From Pseudomonas fluorescens NCIMB 11764 (GTDB lineage: Bacteria; Pseudomonadota; Gammaproteobacteria; Pseudomonadales; Pseudomonadaceae), in contig NZ_CP010945.1 in the NCBI RefSeq assembly GCF_000293885.2, forward strand, positions 4,546,001 to 4,610,000: DNA of 64,000 nucleotides, read 5' to 3'. A program made the translations under genes and the position numbers. The notes beneath the pieces were generated by a model. The model did not search any database, had not been told where the DNA came from, and worked only from the letters and a program-made list of their open reading frames with translations. Positions 42,838-51,984 of the stretch are shown here, piece by piece. The first letter of the stretch is position 1. Each line of letters opens with the position of its first letter.

Positions 42838-43179
42838 ATGAGCATCACGCAATTCAAAAACACCGCCACCCTGAAGCTGGAGGAATCAAACCCGGTCGCC
42901 GTGCCGCTGGGCACCCCCGTGGCGGTGGCGTCCACCACCAGCGTCGAACGCGACGATGGCGTCGAAACCGGCGTCTGGGAATGCACCCCCGGTCGCTGGC
43001 GCCGGCAGATCGTGGCCCAGGAATTCTGTCATTTCATCCAGGGACGCTGCACTTTCACCCCGGACGACGGTGAAACCCTCTCCATAGAAGCCGGCGATGC
43101 ACTGATGTTGCCAGCCAACAGCCTCGGTATCTGGGACATCCAGGAAACCGTGCGCAAGACCTACGTTTTGATTTTTTGA
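42838..43179 (+). CDS. Cupin domain protein (cupin_3/DUF861-like)
   Basis: A 113-residue single-domain cupin. Motifs GVWECTPGRWRRQ, EFCHFIQGRCTFTPDDG and GDALMLPANSLGIWDI follow the EutQ/DUF861 pattern, often found beside amine oxidases and polyamine transporters. It is 28 bases after the oxidase and 47 bases before the binding protein gene, so the three probably form an operon. AAAGG lies seven to eight bases before the ATG. The catalytic role is unknown. Confidence 0.9.
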   Translation: MSITQFKNTATLKLEESNPVAVPLGTPVAVASTTSVERDDGVETGVWECTPGRWRRQIVAQEFCHFIQGRCTFTPDDGETLSIEAGDALMLPANSLGIWDIQETVRKTYVLIF

Positions 43180-43226
43180 TCCTCTGATTGCCTGCCAACA
43201 AAAAAAACCTACACAGGAATCCACTC

Positions 43227-44312
43227 ATGATCCGAAAGACCCTGGCACTGGCCCCACTGGCGCTCGTCGTGTCCCTCAGCCACGCAGCCGAGACCGTCAA
43301 GATCTACAACTGGTCGGACTACATCGCACCGGACACCACGAAAAACTTCCAGACAGCGACCGGCATCGGCTTCAGCTACGACGTTTATGACAGCAACGAA
43401 ACCCTCGACGGCAAGTTGATGACCGGTAAATCCGGCTACGACGTGGTGTTCCCCTCCAACCACTTCATGGCCCGGCAGATTCAGGGCGGGGCGCTGAAGA
43501 AGCTCGACAAGAGCCAGTTGCCGAACTGGAAGAACCTGAATCCGGTCTTGCTCACGGCCTTGCAGACCAACGACCCGGGCAACGAGCACGGCTTTCCATA
43601 TCTATGGGGCAGCACCGGCATCGGCTACAACATCGCCAAGGTCAAAGCGGTGTTGGGCGATAACGCCCCCGTGGATTCCTGGGACCTGATCTTCAAGCCC
43701 GAAAACATGGCGAAGTTGCAGAAGTGTGGCGTGGCGATCCTCGACAATGGTCCGGAATTGCTCCCGGCGGCCCTGAACTACCTGGGCCTGCCGCATCACA
43801 GCAAGAACCCGGAAGACTACAAAAAGGCTGAAGCGCTGCTGATGAAAGTCCGGCCTTACGTCAGCTATTTCCACTCGTCCAAGTACACCAGCGACCTCGC
43901 CAACGGTGACATCTGCGTGGCCGTCGGTTTCTCCGGTGACATCCTGCAAGCCGAAAACCGTGCGAAGGAAGCCAGGAACGGTGTGGACATCGGCTATGCG
44001 ATTCCCAAGGAAGGCGCCGCCATCTGGTTCGACATGGTCGCCATGCCCGTCGATGCCCCGGACGAAAAAGCCGGTTACGCCTTCATGAACTACCTGCTGC
44101 GCCCGGACGTCATGGCCAGCATCAGCAACTACGTGCATTACGCCAATGGCAACGAACAGGCTGACAGTCTGATCGACCCGGCGATCAAGAACGACACCAA
44201 GGTCTACCCGAGCCCGGAAATGATGGGGAAATTGATTGCACTGGAAGCGATGCCGCTGAATATTGACCGGATCCGCACGCGGGTATGGAACAAGATTCGC
44301 ACCGGAAGCTGA
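43227..44312 (+). CDS. Putrescine-type periplasmic binding protein (PotF/SpuD-like)
   Basis: A 361-residue solute-binding protein. A signal peptide of about 20 residues ends in SHAAE. The mature start (VKIYNWSDYIAPDT) and KSGYDVVFPSNHFMARQI are typical of PotF/SpuD. FPYLWGSTGIGYN and the Trp/Asp ligand positions fit polyamine binding. Partner permease and ATPase genes (PotGHI type) are missing, so it may be an accessory binding protein that delivers to a transporter encoded elsewhere. The ATG at 43227 has AGGA eight bases upstream. Confidence 0.95.
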   Translation: MIRKTLALAPLALVVSLSHAAETVKIYNWSDYIAPDTTKNFQTATGIGFSYDVYDSNETLDGKLMTGKSGYDVVFPSNHFMARQIQGGALKKLDKSQLPNWKNLNPVLLTALQTNDPGNEHGFPYLWGSTGIGYNIAKVKAVLGDNAPVDSWDLIFKPENMAKLQKCGVAILDNGPELLPAALNYLGLPHHSKNPEDYKKAEALLMKVRPYVSYFHSSKYTSDLANGDICVAVGFSGDILQAENRAKEARNGVDIGYAIPKEGAAIWFDMVAMPVDAPDEKAGYAFMNYLLRPDVMASISNYVHYANGNEQADSLIDPAIKNDTKVYPSPEMMGKLIALEAMPLNIDRIRTRVWNKIRTGS

Positions 44313-44356
44313 CAGGCTGGATCGAGACCATCGGGACAGGACGTCCCGTTGCACGA

Positions 44357-45013
44357 TCAGCCAGTGGGCTCGACCGTGCAACTCATTCGTCCCGAGCCCG
44401 GCATCTGGAAAAAAGCATCGTTGCCGTCTTGCCAGAAGCTGTAGTTCCCCCGATTGTCCTTGGCGTTGTATCGGGTCGCGGCATCATCCGGCACCTGGAT
44501 AAGCGTGACCGAGGTATTTGCCCATTTCAGGTAAACGACACGCGGCTCGACATTGAAGAAAGTGGCGCCAATCAACGCGCTGAGCCCTGCGCAACGCAAG
44601 GCTATGGGGCCATCGGTGAGTCTGCTCGGATCCCTGGTTCGCGCAATCGCCGAGCCCTGGCGAAGCTGATGCGCACGTTCGGCATAACGTCGGATCGTGC
44701 AGGCCTTGGGCTCTGCCCCGGCGCCACACTGATTGCGGGCGTCAGCCCAGAACCGCTGTTCGATCTCGACTTTTTCAGGACTCGGCACCGAATGAACGTC
44801 CGTGAGCGCCAGGCGATAAAGGCGCGTCAGTTCAATATCCATCTGCTTCAGTTGGGGGTCGCGACAGATAAGCTTCTCCACGGCGGCGGTGGCCCTGGCG
44901 CAATCGAAGCTGGTCGCCAGGACCGTAGAAGTCCCGGCCATGGCACAAAGGTTCGTCGCCGCGCACGCGCTGGCGGCGAGGAGGGCGGCCAAAAAGGGCG
45001 TGAGCATTTTCAT
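44357..45013 (-). CDS. Envelope protein with LprI-like and MliC-like domains
   Basis: A 218-residue exported protein. The signal sequence ends near ACAATNLCAMA. Residues about 35-110 resemble the LprI/DUF1311 Cys-rich helical domain (FDCARATAAVEKLICRD; KACTIRRYAER). The last 75 residues resemble MliC, a periplasmic inhibitor of C-type lysozyme (SVTLIQVPDDAATRYNA, NYSFWQDGNDAFF, terminal MSCTVEP). Fusion of the two suggests an anti-lysozyme defence protein. It is convergent with the PotF-like gene and faces the aprA region. GGTGAAG precedes the ATG by about five bases. Confidence 0.86.
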   Translation of the reverse strand: MKMLTPFLAALLAASACAATNLCAMAGTSTVLATSFDCARATAAVEKLICRDPQLKQMDIELTRLYRLALTDVHSVPSPEKVEIEQRFWADARNQCGAGAEPKACTIRRYAERAHQLRQGSAIARTRDPSRLTDGPIALRCAGLSALIGATFFNVEPRVVYLKWANTSVTLIQVPDDAATRYNAKDNRGNYSFWQDGNDAFFQMPGSGRMSCTVEPTG

Positions 45014-45426
45014 GCAGGCTTCACCCGGATCATTTCGTGAGCCTCGTGAAGAACGATAACTCGGTATTTCAGTGTGGTCACATTCCTCGAAAAGTCTAAT
45101 TTTTCACTGATCGAAGTGTACGAAACACAAGATGAATAGTCGGACGATTGCGCCCTGAACAACTTACCCTTATTTAATAATTAAATTATCGATTGTCCGA
45201 CAATAACGCCGGCTCATTATTTTACATTCAATGTTTGATCAGCATGCCTATTGTTTCCGGGCACTTTCCCGATCACTCAAACTTGACGTCAAAAAAGGAG
45301 TGGACGTTTGATTTCCAATTGTGTCAGTTTTCTTTCGCCTTCATTGGGCGAGTGATAGGACGATCTCGCCAGAGATTGTCGCTATCTGACTAAAACTGTT
45401 CCATGGCAATACAAGGAAGTGTGTTT
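45014..45426 (+). promoter_or_regulatory. Long leader region before aprA
   Basis: A 413-base gene-free region between the divergent LprI/MliC gene and aprA. It holds an AT-rich segment with ATTTAAT/ATTAAAT symmetry near 45172-45186 and an inverted GTCGGAC/GTCCGAC pair (45140-45146 and 45195-45201). Promoters of both genes should lie here, but I cannot place -10 and -35 boxes with certainty. Confidence 0.45.
45411..45420 (+). promoter_or_regulatory. RsmA/RsmE-like site on the aprA ribosome binding site
   Basis: ACAAGGAAGT fits the consensus recalled for RsmA/RsmE mRNA sites, (A/U)CANGGANG(U/A), at every position and includes the AAGGAAG ribosome binding site seven bases before the aprA ATG. 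In P. fluorescens, aprA is controlled by the Gac/Rsm cascade, so repression by RsmA/E with release by small RNAs is expected. Confidence 0.7.
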
Positions 45427-46884
45427 ATGTCGAAAGTAAAAAGTAACGCTATCGAGAGTGCCGGGCTGGCCTTTCAGCCCTTGCAAGTATTGGCTGCCTC
45501 TAGTTCCGCGTTCAATCAGATCAATGGTTTCAGCCATCAGTACGACCGTGGCGGCAACCTTACGGTCAACGGCAAACCGTCGTTCTCCGTCGACCAGGCT
45601 GCCACCCAGTTACTGCGCGACGGTGCGGCCTACCAGGACAAGGACGGCAGCGGCAAAATCGAACTGACCTACACGTTCCTGACCTCGGCCTCGTCGAGCA
45701 CCATGAACAAACACGGGATTACCGGGTTCAGCCAATTCAGCGCTCAACAGAAAGCCCAGGCCGTGCTCGCCATGCAATCCTGGGCCGACGTGGCCAAGGT
45801 GACGTTCACGGACAAGGCCACCGGCGGCGACGGTCACATGACCTTTGGCAACTACAGCGGCGGTCAGGACGGCGCGGCGGCATTCGCCTACTTGCCCGGT
45901 ACGGGCGCAGGTTACGACGGGACCTCCTGGTACCTGACCAACAGCAGCTACACGCCCAACAAGACCCCGGAGCTGAACAACTACGGCCGGCAAACCCTGA
46001 CCCACGAAATCGGTCATACCCTGGGCCTGGCCCATCCCGGCGACTACAACGCCGGTGAAGGCGCACCGACCTACAACGACGCGTCCTACGGGCAAGACAC
46101 CCGCGGCTACAGCGTCATGAGCTACTGGAGTGAAAGCAACACCAGCCAGAACTTCAGCAAGGGCGGTGTCGAAGCCTATTCGTCGGGCCCGCTGATGGAC
46201 GATATCGCAGCCATCCAGAAGCTCTACGGCGCCAATACGACCACCCGGACCGGCGATACCACCTACGGTTTCAACTCCAACGCCGGTCGCGATTTCCTGA
46301 GCGCGTCTTCGTCGTCGGACAAGGTCGTGTTTTCGGTGTGGGATGCGGGCGGCAAGGACACCCTGGATTTTTCCGGGTTTACCCAAAACCAGAAGATCAA
46401 CCTCAATGAAGCCTCGTTCTCCGACGTTGGCGGCCTGGTGGGCAATGTGTCCATTGCCAAGGGCGTTACCGTCGAAAACGCCATCGGCGGTTCGGGCAAT
46501 GATTTGCTGATCGGTAACGGTGTATCCAACGAGCTGAAGGGCGGTGCCGGCAACGACATCCTTTACGGCGCGGGCGGTGCAGACACGTTGTGGGGCGGCG
46601 CCGGTTCGGACACCTTCGTGTTCGCGGCCAGCAGCGACTCCAAGCCGGGTGCGGTCGATCAGATCCTCGATTTTGTCAGCGGTCTCGACAAGATCGACCT
46701 GAGCGGTATCACCAACGGCGCAGGCCTGCATTTTGTGAGCGCCTTCACGGGGGCGGCGGGCGATGCAGTGCTGACCACCTCCGGTGGCAACAGCCTGTTG
46801 TCGGTGGACTTCTCCGGGCATGGCGTGGCTGACTTCCTGGTCAGTACCGTTGGCCAGGCAGCATTCTCGGACATCGTGGCCTGA
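45427..46884 (+). CDS. aprA: Alkaline metalloprotease AprA (serralysin)
   Basis: A 485-residue secreted zinc metalloprotease of the serralysin family (also called AprX). The zinc site is [11 protein letters not shown] starting at His193, followed by the Met-turn SVMSYW. RTX repeats ([30 protein letters not shown]) bind calcium, and the C-terminal end, QAAFSDIVA, carries the type I secretion signal. No N-terminal signal peptide is present, as expected. The ATG at 45427 has AAGGAAG seven bases upstream. It is the main substrate of AprDEF, encoded next, and is countered inside the cell by Inh. Confidence 0.97.
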   Translation: MSKVKSNAIESAGLAFQPLQVLAASSSAFNQINGFSHQYDRGGNLTVNGKPSFSVDQAATQLLRDGAAYQDKDGSGKIELTYTFLTSASSSTMNKHGITGFSQFSAQQKAQAVLAMQSWADVAKVTFTDKATGGDGHMTFGNYSGGQDGAAAFAYLPGTGAGYDGTSWYLTNSSYTPNKTPELNNYGRQTLTHEIGHTLGLAHPGDYNAGEGAPTYNDASYGQDTRGYSVMSYWSESNTSQNFSKGGVEAYSSGPLMDDIAAIQKLYGANTTTRTGDTTYGFNSNAGRDFLSASSSSDKVVFSVWDAGGKDTLDFSGFTQNQKINLNEASFSDVGGLVGNVSIAKGVTVENAIGGSGNDLLIGNGVSNELKGGAGNDILYGAGGADTLWGGAGSDTFVFAASSDSKPGAVDQILDFVSGLDKIDLSGITNGAGLHFVSAFTGAAGDAVLTTSGGNSLLSVDFSGHGVADFLVSTVGQAAFSDIVA

Positions 46885-46901
46885 TTCAAGGCAAAAGGAG
46901 G

Positions 46902-46925
46902 GCGGCGCCGAAAGCGCCGCTCTTT
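46902..46925 (+). terminator. Attenuator-like hairpin between aprA and inh
   Basis: GCGGCGC (46902-46908) and GCGCCGC (46914-46920) form a seven-base stem with a CGAAA loop, followed by TCTTTG. The T-run is short, so part of the transcription probably reads through to inh and aprDEF, giving more protease than exporter. Confidence 0.5.
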
Positions 46926-46959
46926 GTCCCTTGAGCCGCAACCCTGAGTAAAACGCCTT

Positions 46960-47346
46960 ATGATCCCAGACGCTTTGACCTGCAAAGCAACCGCGTGGCT
47001 TTTCGCGACGCTCATGATGTTTTTTGGAGATGTAGCCATGGCAAGCAGCCTGAAGTTGGCAGACCCGTCGGAACTGGCGGGAAAATGGCGGGTGACGCAG
47101 CAGGGCAACCCATCGAACGTTTGCCCCCTGGAATTCAAAGCTAACCAGACCTTGGGCGACGGCACCGAGTGCCTCGCTGGATGGCTGGGAGAGCAGCCGA
47201 TCGGTTGGTTTCCCGAGCCCGACGGCATCGCGCTCACCGGTAAGGAAGGGTCGAAGCTTGTGTTTTTCAGTCGTCAGCGTGACGGACTGTATCGAGGCAC
47301 TTCGAAGACCGGACTGGTCATTGAACTTGAGCACCCGCTGCATTAA
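46960..47346 (+). CDS. aprI: Periplasmic alkaline protease inhibitor
   Basis: A 128-residue Inh/AprI-family inhibitor. The signal peptide ends near DVAMA-SSLKL; the mature N-terminal strand SSLKL is the part that enters the protease active site in this family. Two Cys residues (NVCPLEF and GTECLAGW) should form the conserved disulfide. The length and the position between aprA and aprD are typical. It protects the periplasm from misrouted AprA. Confidence 0.93.
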   Translation: MIPDALTCKATAWLFATLMMFFGDVAMASSLKLADPSELAGKWRVTQQGNPSNVCPLEFKANQTLGDGTECLAGWLGEQPIGWFPEPDGIALTGKEGSKLVFFSRQRDGLYRGTSKTGLVIELEHPLH

Positions 47347-47360
47347 TCGAAACCCTCCAA

Positions 47361-47404
47361 GTTGTTATTAAAGTGTAAGTAACAACCTCGCCAGGCAGGC
47401 GAGG
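47361..47404 (+). other. Paired inverted repeats before aprD
   Basis: Two hairpins share their junction: GTTGTTA (47361-47367) with TAACAAC (47380-47386), then CCTCGCC (47386-47392) with GGCGAGG (47398-47404). No T-run follows. They may be mutually exclusive structures in the inh-aprD leader or an RNA-stability element. Confidence 0.35.
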
Positions 47405-47426
47405 GATAACACCTCAGGAAGAGCGC

Positions 47427-49193
47427 ATGAAGATGGCTAAGAATTCGGTCACCGCACCGTTAATTATGGCGCTGGGCGACTACAAGAGCATTCTGATCAG
47501 CGTCGGCTGTTTTACGGCGCTGATCAACATTCTGATGTTAGTACCCTCTATCTACATGCTTCAGGTTTATGACCGGGTATTGTCTTCACACAATGAAACC
47601 ACGCTGGCCATGTTGTCGCTCATGGTCGTCGGGTTCTTTGTGTTTATCGGTTTGCTGGAGATTATCCGCAGTTTCATCGTGATTCGTATCGGCAGCCAAC
47701 TGGAGCGACGCTTCAACCTGCGGGTGTATCAGGCGGCTTTCGAGCGCAACCTGTTCAGGGGCGAGGGCAACGCCGGGCAGTCGCTGGGGGATCTGACGCA
47801 TATTCGCCAGTTCGTTACCGGCCCGGCGCTGTTTGCCTTCTTCGATGCGCCTTGGTTTCCGGTGTACCTGTTCGTGATTTACCTGTTCAACGTCTGGCTC
47901 GGCGTGTTTGCCACGGCGGGCGCGGTGTTGCTGATCGGGCTGGCGTGTCTCAACGAGGCGATGACCAAGAAGCCGCTCGGTGAGGCGGCGGTTTTTTCCC
48001 AGAAGTCCAGCCTGATGGCCACCAGTCACTTGCACAACGCGGAAACCATTCAAGCGATGGGCATGCTCGGCGCCTTGCGCCATCGCTGGTTCCAGGTGCA
48101 CTCGCGGTTCCTCGGCCTGCAGAATCAGGCCAGTGATACCGGCGCGGTCATCAGCTCCCTGAGCAAAACCTTGCGCCTGTGCCTGCAATCCCTCGTGCTG
48201 GGACTTGGCGCATTGCTGGTGATCAAGGGCGACATGACGGCCGGGATGATGATCGCCGGCTCGATCCTGATGGGACGGGTGCTGAGCCCCATCGACCAGT
48301 TGATCGCCGTATGGAAACAATGGAGCGGCGCGAAACTCGCCTATCGGCGTCTCGACGCGCTGCTTCAAGCCTTTCCACCAAGCGACGACGCCATGGCGTT
48401 GCCGGCGCCGAAAGGGCAGATCACCTTCGAACAGGTCAGTGCCGGTCCTCCCGGACAACGGGGCGCGACGTTGCACCTGGTCAGTTTCCAGCTCGGCAGC
48501 GGTGAAGTGCTGGGCGTGCTGGGTGCCTCCGGATCCGGCAAGTCGACGCTGGCCCGAGTGTTGGTCGGCGTGTGGCCGACCCTCGGTGGCACCGTGCGGC
48601 TCGACGGCGCCGACATCCATCGCTGGAATCGCGACGAACTCGGCCCCTACATCGGTTACTTGCCGCAGGACATCGAATTGTTCAGCGGCAGCATCGCGCA
48701 AAACATCGCCCGGTTCCGTGAGGCCGATCCGCAAAAAGTCGTGGAAGCGGCCCATCAGGCGGGCGTCCATGACTTGATCCTGCGCCTGCCTCAAGGCTAC
48801 GACACGGTGCTTGGCGAGGATGGCTGCGGGTTGTCCGGCGGTCAAAAACAGCGCGTGGCGCTCGCGCGAGCCCTGTACGGAAAACCGAGCCTGGTGGTGC
48901 TGGATGAACCGAACTCCAACCTCGACACCGTCGGCGAAGCCGCATTGGCCGGCGCGATTGCGCAAATGAAAGCCCAGGGCACCAGCGTGATTCTGGTGAC
49001 TCACCGTTCTTCGGCGCTGGCCCAGGCGGACAAATTGCTGGTCCTCAATGATGGACGTTTGCAGGCGTTCGGCCCGAGCCAGGACGTGCTCAAGGCGCTA
49101 GCCGGCGCTCAGGAACAAAAGCCCGCGCAGACACCCGCCGGGCTGAGCATGAGCCGGCAGTATCCGTCCTCGACAAGGAATTCGGGCGTATGA
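47427..49193 (+). CDS. aprD: Type I secretion ABC transporter AprD
   Basis: A 588-residue inner-membrane ABC exporter. About six helices in residues 20-310 are followed by an ATPase domain: Walker A GASGSGKSTL, signature LSGGQKQRVALARAL, Walker B LVVLDEPNSNLD and the switch His in VTHR. PrtD/AprD-type transporters lack the C39 peptidase domain, as here. It drives export of AprA and probably the downstream lipase. AGGAAG precedes the ATG; the stop overlaps aprE (ATGA). Confidence 0.96.
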   Translation: MKMAKNSVTAPLIMALGDYKSILISVGCFTALINILMLVPSIYMLQVYDRVLSSHNETTLAMLSLMVVGFFVFIGLLEIIRSFIVIRIGSQLERRFNLRVYQAAFERNLFRGEGNAGQSLGDLTHIRQFVTGPALFAFFDAPWFPVYLFVIYLFNVWLGVFATAGAVLLIGLACLNEAMTKKPLGEAAVFSQKSSLMATSHLHNAETIQAMGMLGALRHRWFQVHSRFLGLQNQASDTGAVISSLSKTLRLCLQSLVLGLGALLVIKGDMTAGMMIAGSILMGRVLSPIDQLIAVWKQWSGAKLAYRRLDALLQAFPPSDDAMALPAPKGQITFEQVSAGPPGQRGATLHLVSFQLGSGEVLGVLGASGSGKSTLARVLVGVWPTLGGTVRLDGADIHRWNRDELGPYIGYLPQDIELFSGSIAQNIARFREADPQKVVEAAHQAGVHDLILRLPQGYDTVLGEDGCGLSGGQKQRVALARALYGKPSLVVLDEPNSNLDTVGEAALAGAIAQMKAQGTSVILVTHRSSALAQADKLLVLNDGRLQAFGPSQDVLKALAGAQEQKPAQTPAGLSMSRQYPSSTRNSGV

Positions 49194-50524
49194 GCAACAA
49201 CAGCGAAGCCACCCTGGAACACGATTACATCGCCGAGCGCCCTGAACGCGATGCGCGCTATTTCGCCCGCGTGGGCTGGATACTGGCGATTGTCGGTGCC
49301 GGCAGTTTCTTTACGTGGGCCAGCCTCGCGCCGCTCGACCAAGGCATTCCCGTGCAAGGCACGGTCGTGGTCTCCGGTAAACGCAAAGCCGTGCAATCGA
49401 TGAGCAGCGGCGTGGTCAGCCAGATTCTGGTGCGCGAAGGCGAGGCGGTGAAGCAGGGCCAGCCGTTATTCCAGCTCGACCGCACGCAAGTCGTCGCCGA
49501 CGTGCAATCCCTGCGCGCGCAATACCGCATGGCCTGGGCCAGCCTGGCGCGCTGGCAAAGTGAGCGGGACAACCTCAAGCAGGTGAGTTTTCCCGTAGCG
49601 CTGAGCAGCGATCCTGACCCGCGCCTGGCATTGGTGCTGGAAGGCCAACGGCAGCTGTTCAGCAGTCGCCGCGAAGCGTTTTCCCGCGAACAGGCCGCCT
49701 TGCGCGCCAGCATCGAGGGCGCCGGGGCGCAACTGGCCGGCATGCGCCGCGCCCGTTCGGACCTGTCGGCCCAGGCCAGCTCGCTGCAACAACAACTGGG
49801 CAATCTGCAGCCGCTGGCGGACAACGGCTACATCCCGCGCAACCGGCTGATGGAGTACCAGCGCCAGTTGTCGCAAGTTCAACAACAATTGGCAGAAAAC
49901 ATCGGTGAAAGCGGTCGCGTAGAGCAGGGAATCCTCGAATCACGCCTGAAGCTGCAACAACATATCGAGGAATACCAAAAAGAAGTCCGCACTCAACTGG
50001 CCGATGCGCAGCTCAAAAGCGTGACCCTCGAAGAGCAACTGACCTCTGCCGGATTCGACCTGCAACACAGCGAGATCATTGCCACAGCGGACGGCATTGC
50101 GGTCAACCTCGGGGTGCACACCGAAGGCGCCGTAGTGCGTCAGGGCGAAACCCTGCTGGAGATCGTCCCGCAAGGCACCCACCTGGAAGTCGAAGGACAC
50201 CTGCCGATCAACCTGATCGATAAGGTCGGCACGCACCTGCCGGTGGACATTCTGTTCACCGCGTTCAACCAGAGCCGCACACCGCGCGTACCCGGCGAAG
50301 TCAGCCTGATTTCCGCCGACCAGATGGTCGATGAGAAAACCGGTGTGCCGTATTACGTGCTGCGCAGCAGTGTCAGCGATCAGGCCATGGAAAAACTCAA
50401 CGGGCTGGTGATCAAACCCGGCATGCCTGCGGAAATGTTCGTGCGCACCGGCGAGCGTTCACTCCTCAACTATCTGTTCAAACCGCTGCTCGACCGCGCA
50501 GGTTCCGCGTTAACCGAGGAATAA
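49190..50524 (+). CDS. aprE: Type I secretion membrane fusion protein AprE
   Basis: A 444-residue HlyD/PrtE-type adaptor. A single membrane helix lies at about residues 22-45. Lipoyl half-motifs (SMSSGVVSQILVREGEAV and EIIATADGIAVNLGVHTEG) flank a long Gln-rich coiled-coil hairpin (about 95-280). A beta-barrel domain follows with LINLIDKVGTHL. It bridges AprD and AprF. It overlaps aprD by four bases and lies two bases before aprF. Confidence 0.96.
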   Translation: MSNNSEATLEHDYIAERPERDARYFARVGWILAIVGAGSFFTWASLAPLDQGIPVQGTVVVSGKRKAVQSMSSGVVSQILVREGEAVKQGQPLFQLDRTQVVADVQSLRAQYRMAWASLARWQSERDNLKQVSFPVALSSDPDPRLALVLEGQRQLFSSRREAFSREQAALRASIEGAGAQLAGMRRARSDLSAQASSLQQQLGNLQPLADNGYIPRNRLMEYQRQLSQVQQQLAENIGESGRVEQGILESRLKLQQHIEEYQKEVRTQLADAQLKSVTLEEQLTSAGFDLQHSEIIATADGIAVNLGVHTEGAVVRQGETLLEIVPQGTHLEVEGHLPINLIDKVGTHLPVDILFTAFNQSRTPRVPGEVSLISADQMVDEKTGVPYYVLRSSVSDQAMEKLNGLVIKPGMPAEMFVRTGERSLLNYLFKPLLDRAGSALTEE

Positions 50525-50526
50525 GG

Positions 50527-51903
50527 ATGTTCCGCTGTATGAATAAGCTTTCCTTCTTCGCCGCGAGTCTCGCGTTACTGACCTGCAACGCTTCAATGGC
50601 CATGGGCCCGTTCGACATCTACGAACAAGCGTTGCGCAATGATCCGGTGTTTCTCGGCGCCATCAAGGAACGCGATGCCGGCCTGGAAAACCGCGCCATC
50701 GGCCGCGCCGGGCTGTTGCCACACCTGGGTTACACCTACAACAAGGGCCGCAACACTTCCAAGGTCACCTACATCAACGAGCGCGGACAAAATCAGCGCG
50801 ATGATCGCAACTACAGCAGTTATGGCTCGACCTTGACGCTGCAACAGCCGTTGATCGATTACGAAGCCTATGCGGCGTACCGAAAAGGCGTAGCGCAATC
50901 GCTGTTCGCCGATGAAGCCTTTCGCGGCAAGAGCCAGGAATTGTTGGTACGCGTGCTGGAAAACTATACCCAGGCGCTGTTCGCCCAAGACCAGATCGAC
51001 ATTGCACTGGCGAAAAAGAAAGCCTTCGAACAACAGTTCCAGCAGAACGAACACATGTTCCGCCAGGGTGAGGGCACGCGCACCGATATTCTCGAGGCCG
51101 AATCCCGTTACGAACTGGCGACCGCCGAGGAAATCGAGGCGCACAACGAGCAGGATGCGTCCTTGCGAGAACTCGGTGCGCTGATCGGTGCGCCGGCCAT
51201 CGACATCGCCGATCTGGCGCCGCTTGATCACGACTTTCAGACCTTCACCCTGCAACCCGCCCGATACAACACCTGGCACGAGATGGCCGTGGCGAATAAC
51301 CCGAACCTGGCGTCGCAGCGCCAGGCCGTGGAAGTGGCGCGCTACGAAGTCGAACGCAATCGCGCCGGGCACCTGCCGAAAGTCAGTGCCTACGCCTCGG
51401 TGCGGCAGAACGAATCGGAAAGCGGCAACACTTACAACCAGCGCTACGACACCAACACCATCGGCATCGAGGTCAACGTGCCGCTGTATGCCGGCGGTGG
51501 GGTTTCCGCCTCGACACGCCAGGCCAGCCGCGCCATGGAGCAGGCGCAGTTCCAGCTTGATGGTCAGACCCGGCAGACGCTGATCGAGCTGCGCCGGCAG
51601 TTCAGCGCGTGCCAGTCGGGGGTGAGCAAGTTGCGGGCCTACCAGAAAGCCCTGGCGTCCGCTGAAGCACTGGTGCTCTCGACGAAGCAGAGCATCCTTG
51701 GCGGTGAACGGGTCAACCTCGATGCGCTCAATGCCGAACAGCAGCTCTACACCACACGCCGCGACCTGGCCCAAACGCGGTACGACTATTTGATGGCCTG
51801 GATCAAGTTGCATTACTACGCCGGAACCCTGAGCGAGCAAGACCTGGCCAAAGTTGACGAGGCGTTTGGGCAAGGCCCGCCGTCACGCCGCAAGGATATC
51901 TAG
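50527..51903 (+). CDS. aprF: Type I secretion outer-membrane channel AprF
   Basis: A 458-residue TolC-family outer-membrane protein. A signal peptide (FFAASLALLTCNASMAMG) is followed by DIYEQALRNDPVFLGA, the typical TolC start, and two helical barrel repeats. GAGGAA lies five bases before the ATG at 50527; a second ATG at 50539 is possible. It completes AprDEF and is followed 81 bases later by the lipase gene. Confidence 0.95.
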   Translation: MFRCMNKLSFFAASLALLTCNASMAMGPFDIYEQALRNDPVFLGAIKERDAGLENRAIGRAGLLPHLGYTYNKGRNTSKVTYINERGQNQRDDRNYSSYGSTLTLQQPLIDYEAYAAYRKGVAQSLFADEAFRGKSQELLVRVLENYTQALFAQDQIDIALAKKKAFEQQFQQNEHMFRQGEGTRTDILEAESRYELATAEEIEAHNEQDASLRELGALIGAPAIDIADLAPLDHDFQTFTLQPARYNTWHEMAVANNPNLASQRQAVEVARYEVERNRAGHLPKVSAYASVRQNESESGNTYNQRYDTNTIGIEVNVPLYAGGGVSASTRQASRAMEQAQFQLDGQTRQTLIELRRQFSACQSGVSKLRAYQKALASAEALVLSTKQSILGGERVNLDALNAEQQLYTTRRDLAQTRYDYLMAWIKLHYYAGTLSEQDLAKVDEAFGQGPPSRRKDI

Positions 51904-51984
51904 AGCAATGCAGAGTCTTGAGTCAGGGAAACCTGTGGCGAGGGCACAGCGGTACAGCATTCCAACAACAAGAGAGGCTTTACC

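Noticed and set aside
45610..47343. 577-codon minus-strand open frame opposite aprA and inh
   Set aside because: The plus strand encodes a clear serralysin and its inhibitor; the opposite frame is a GC-rich shadow.
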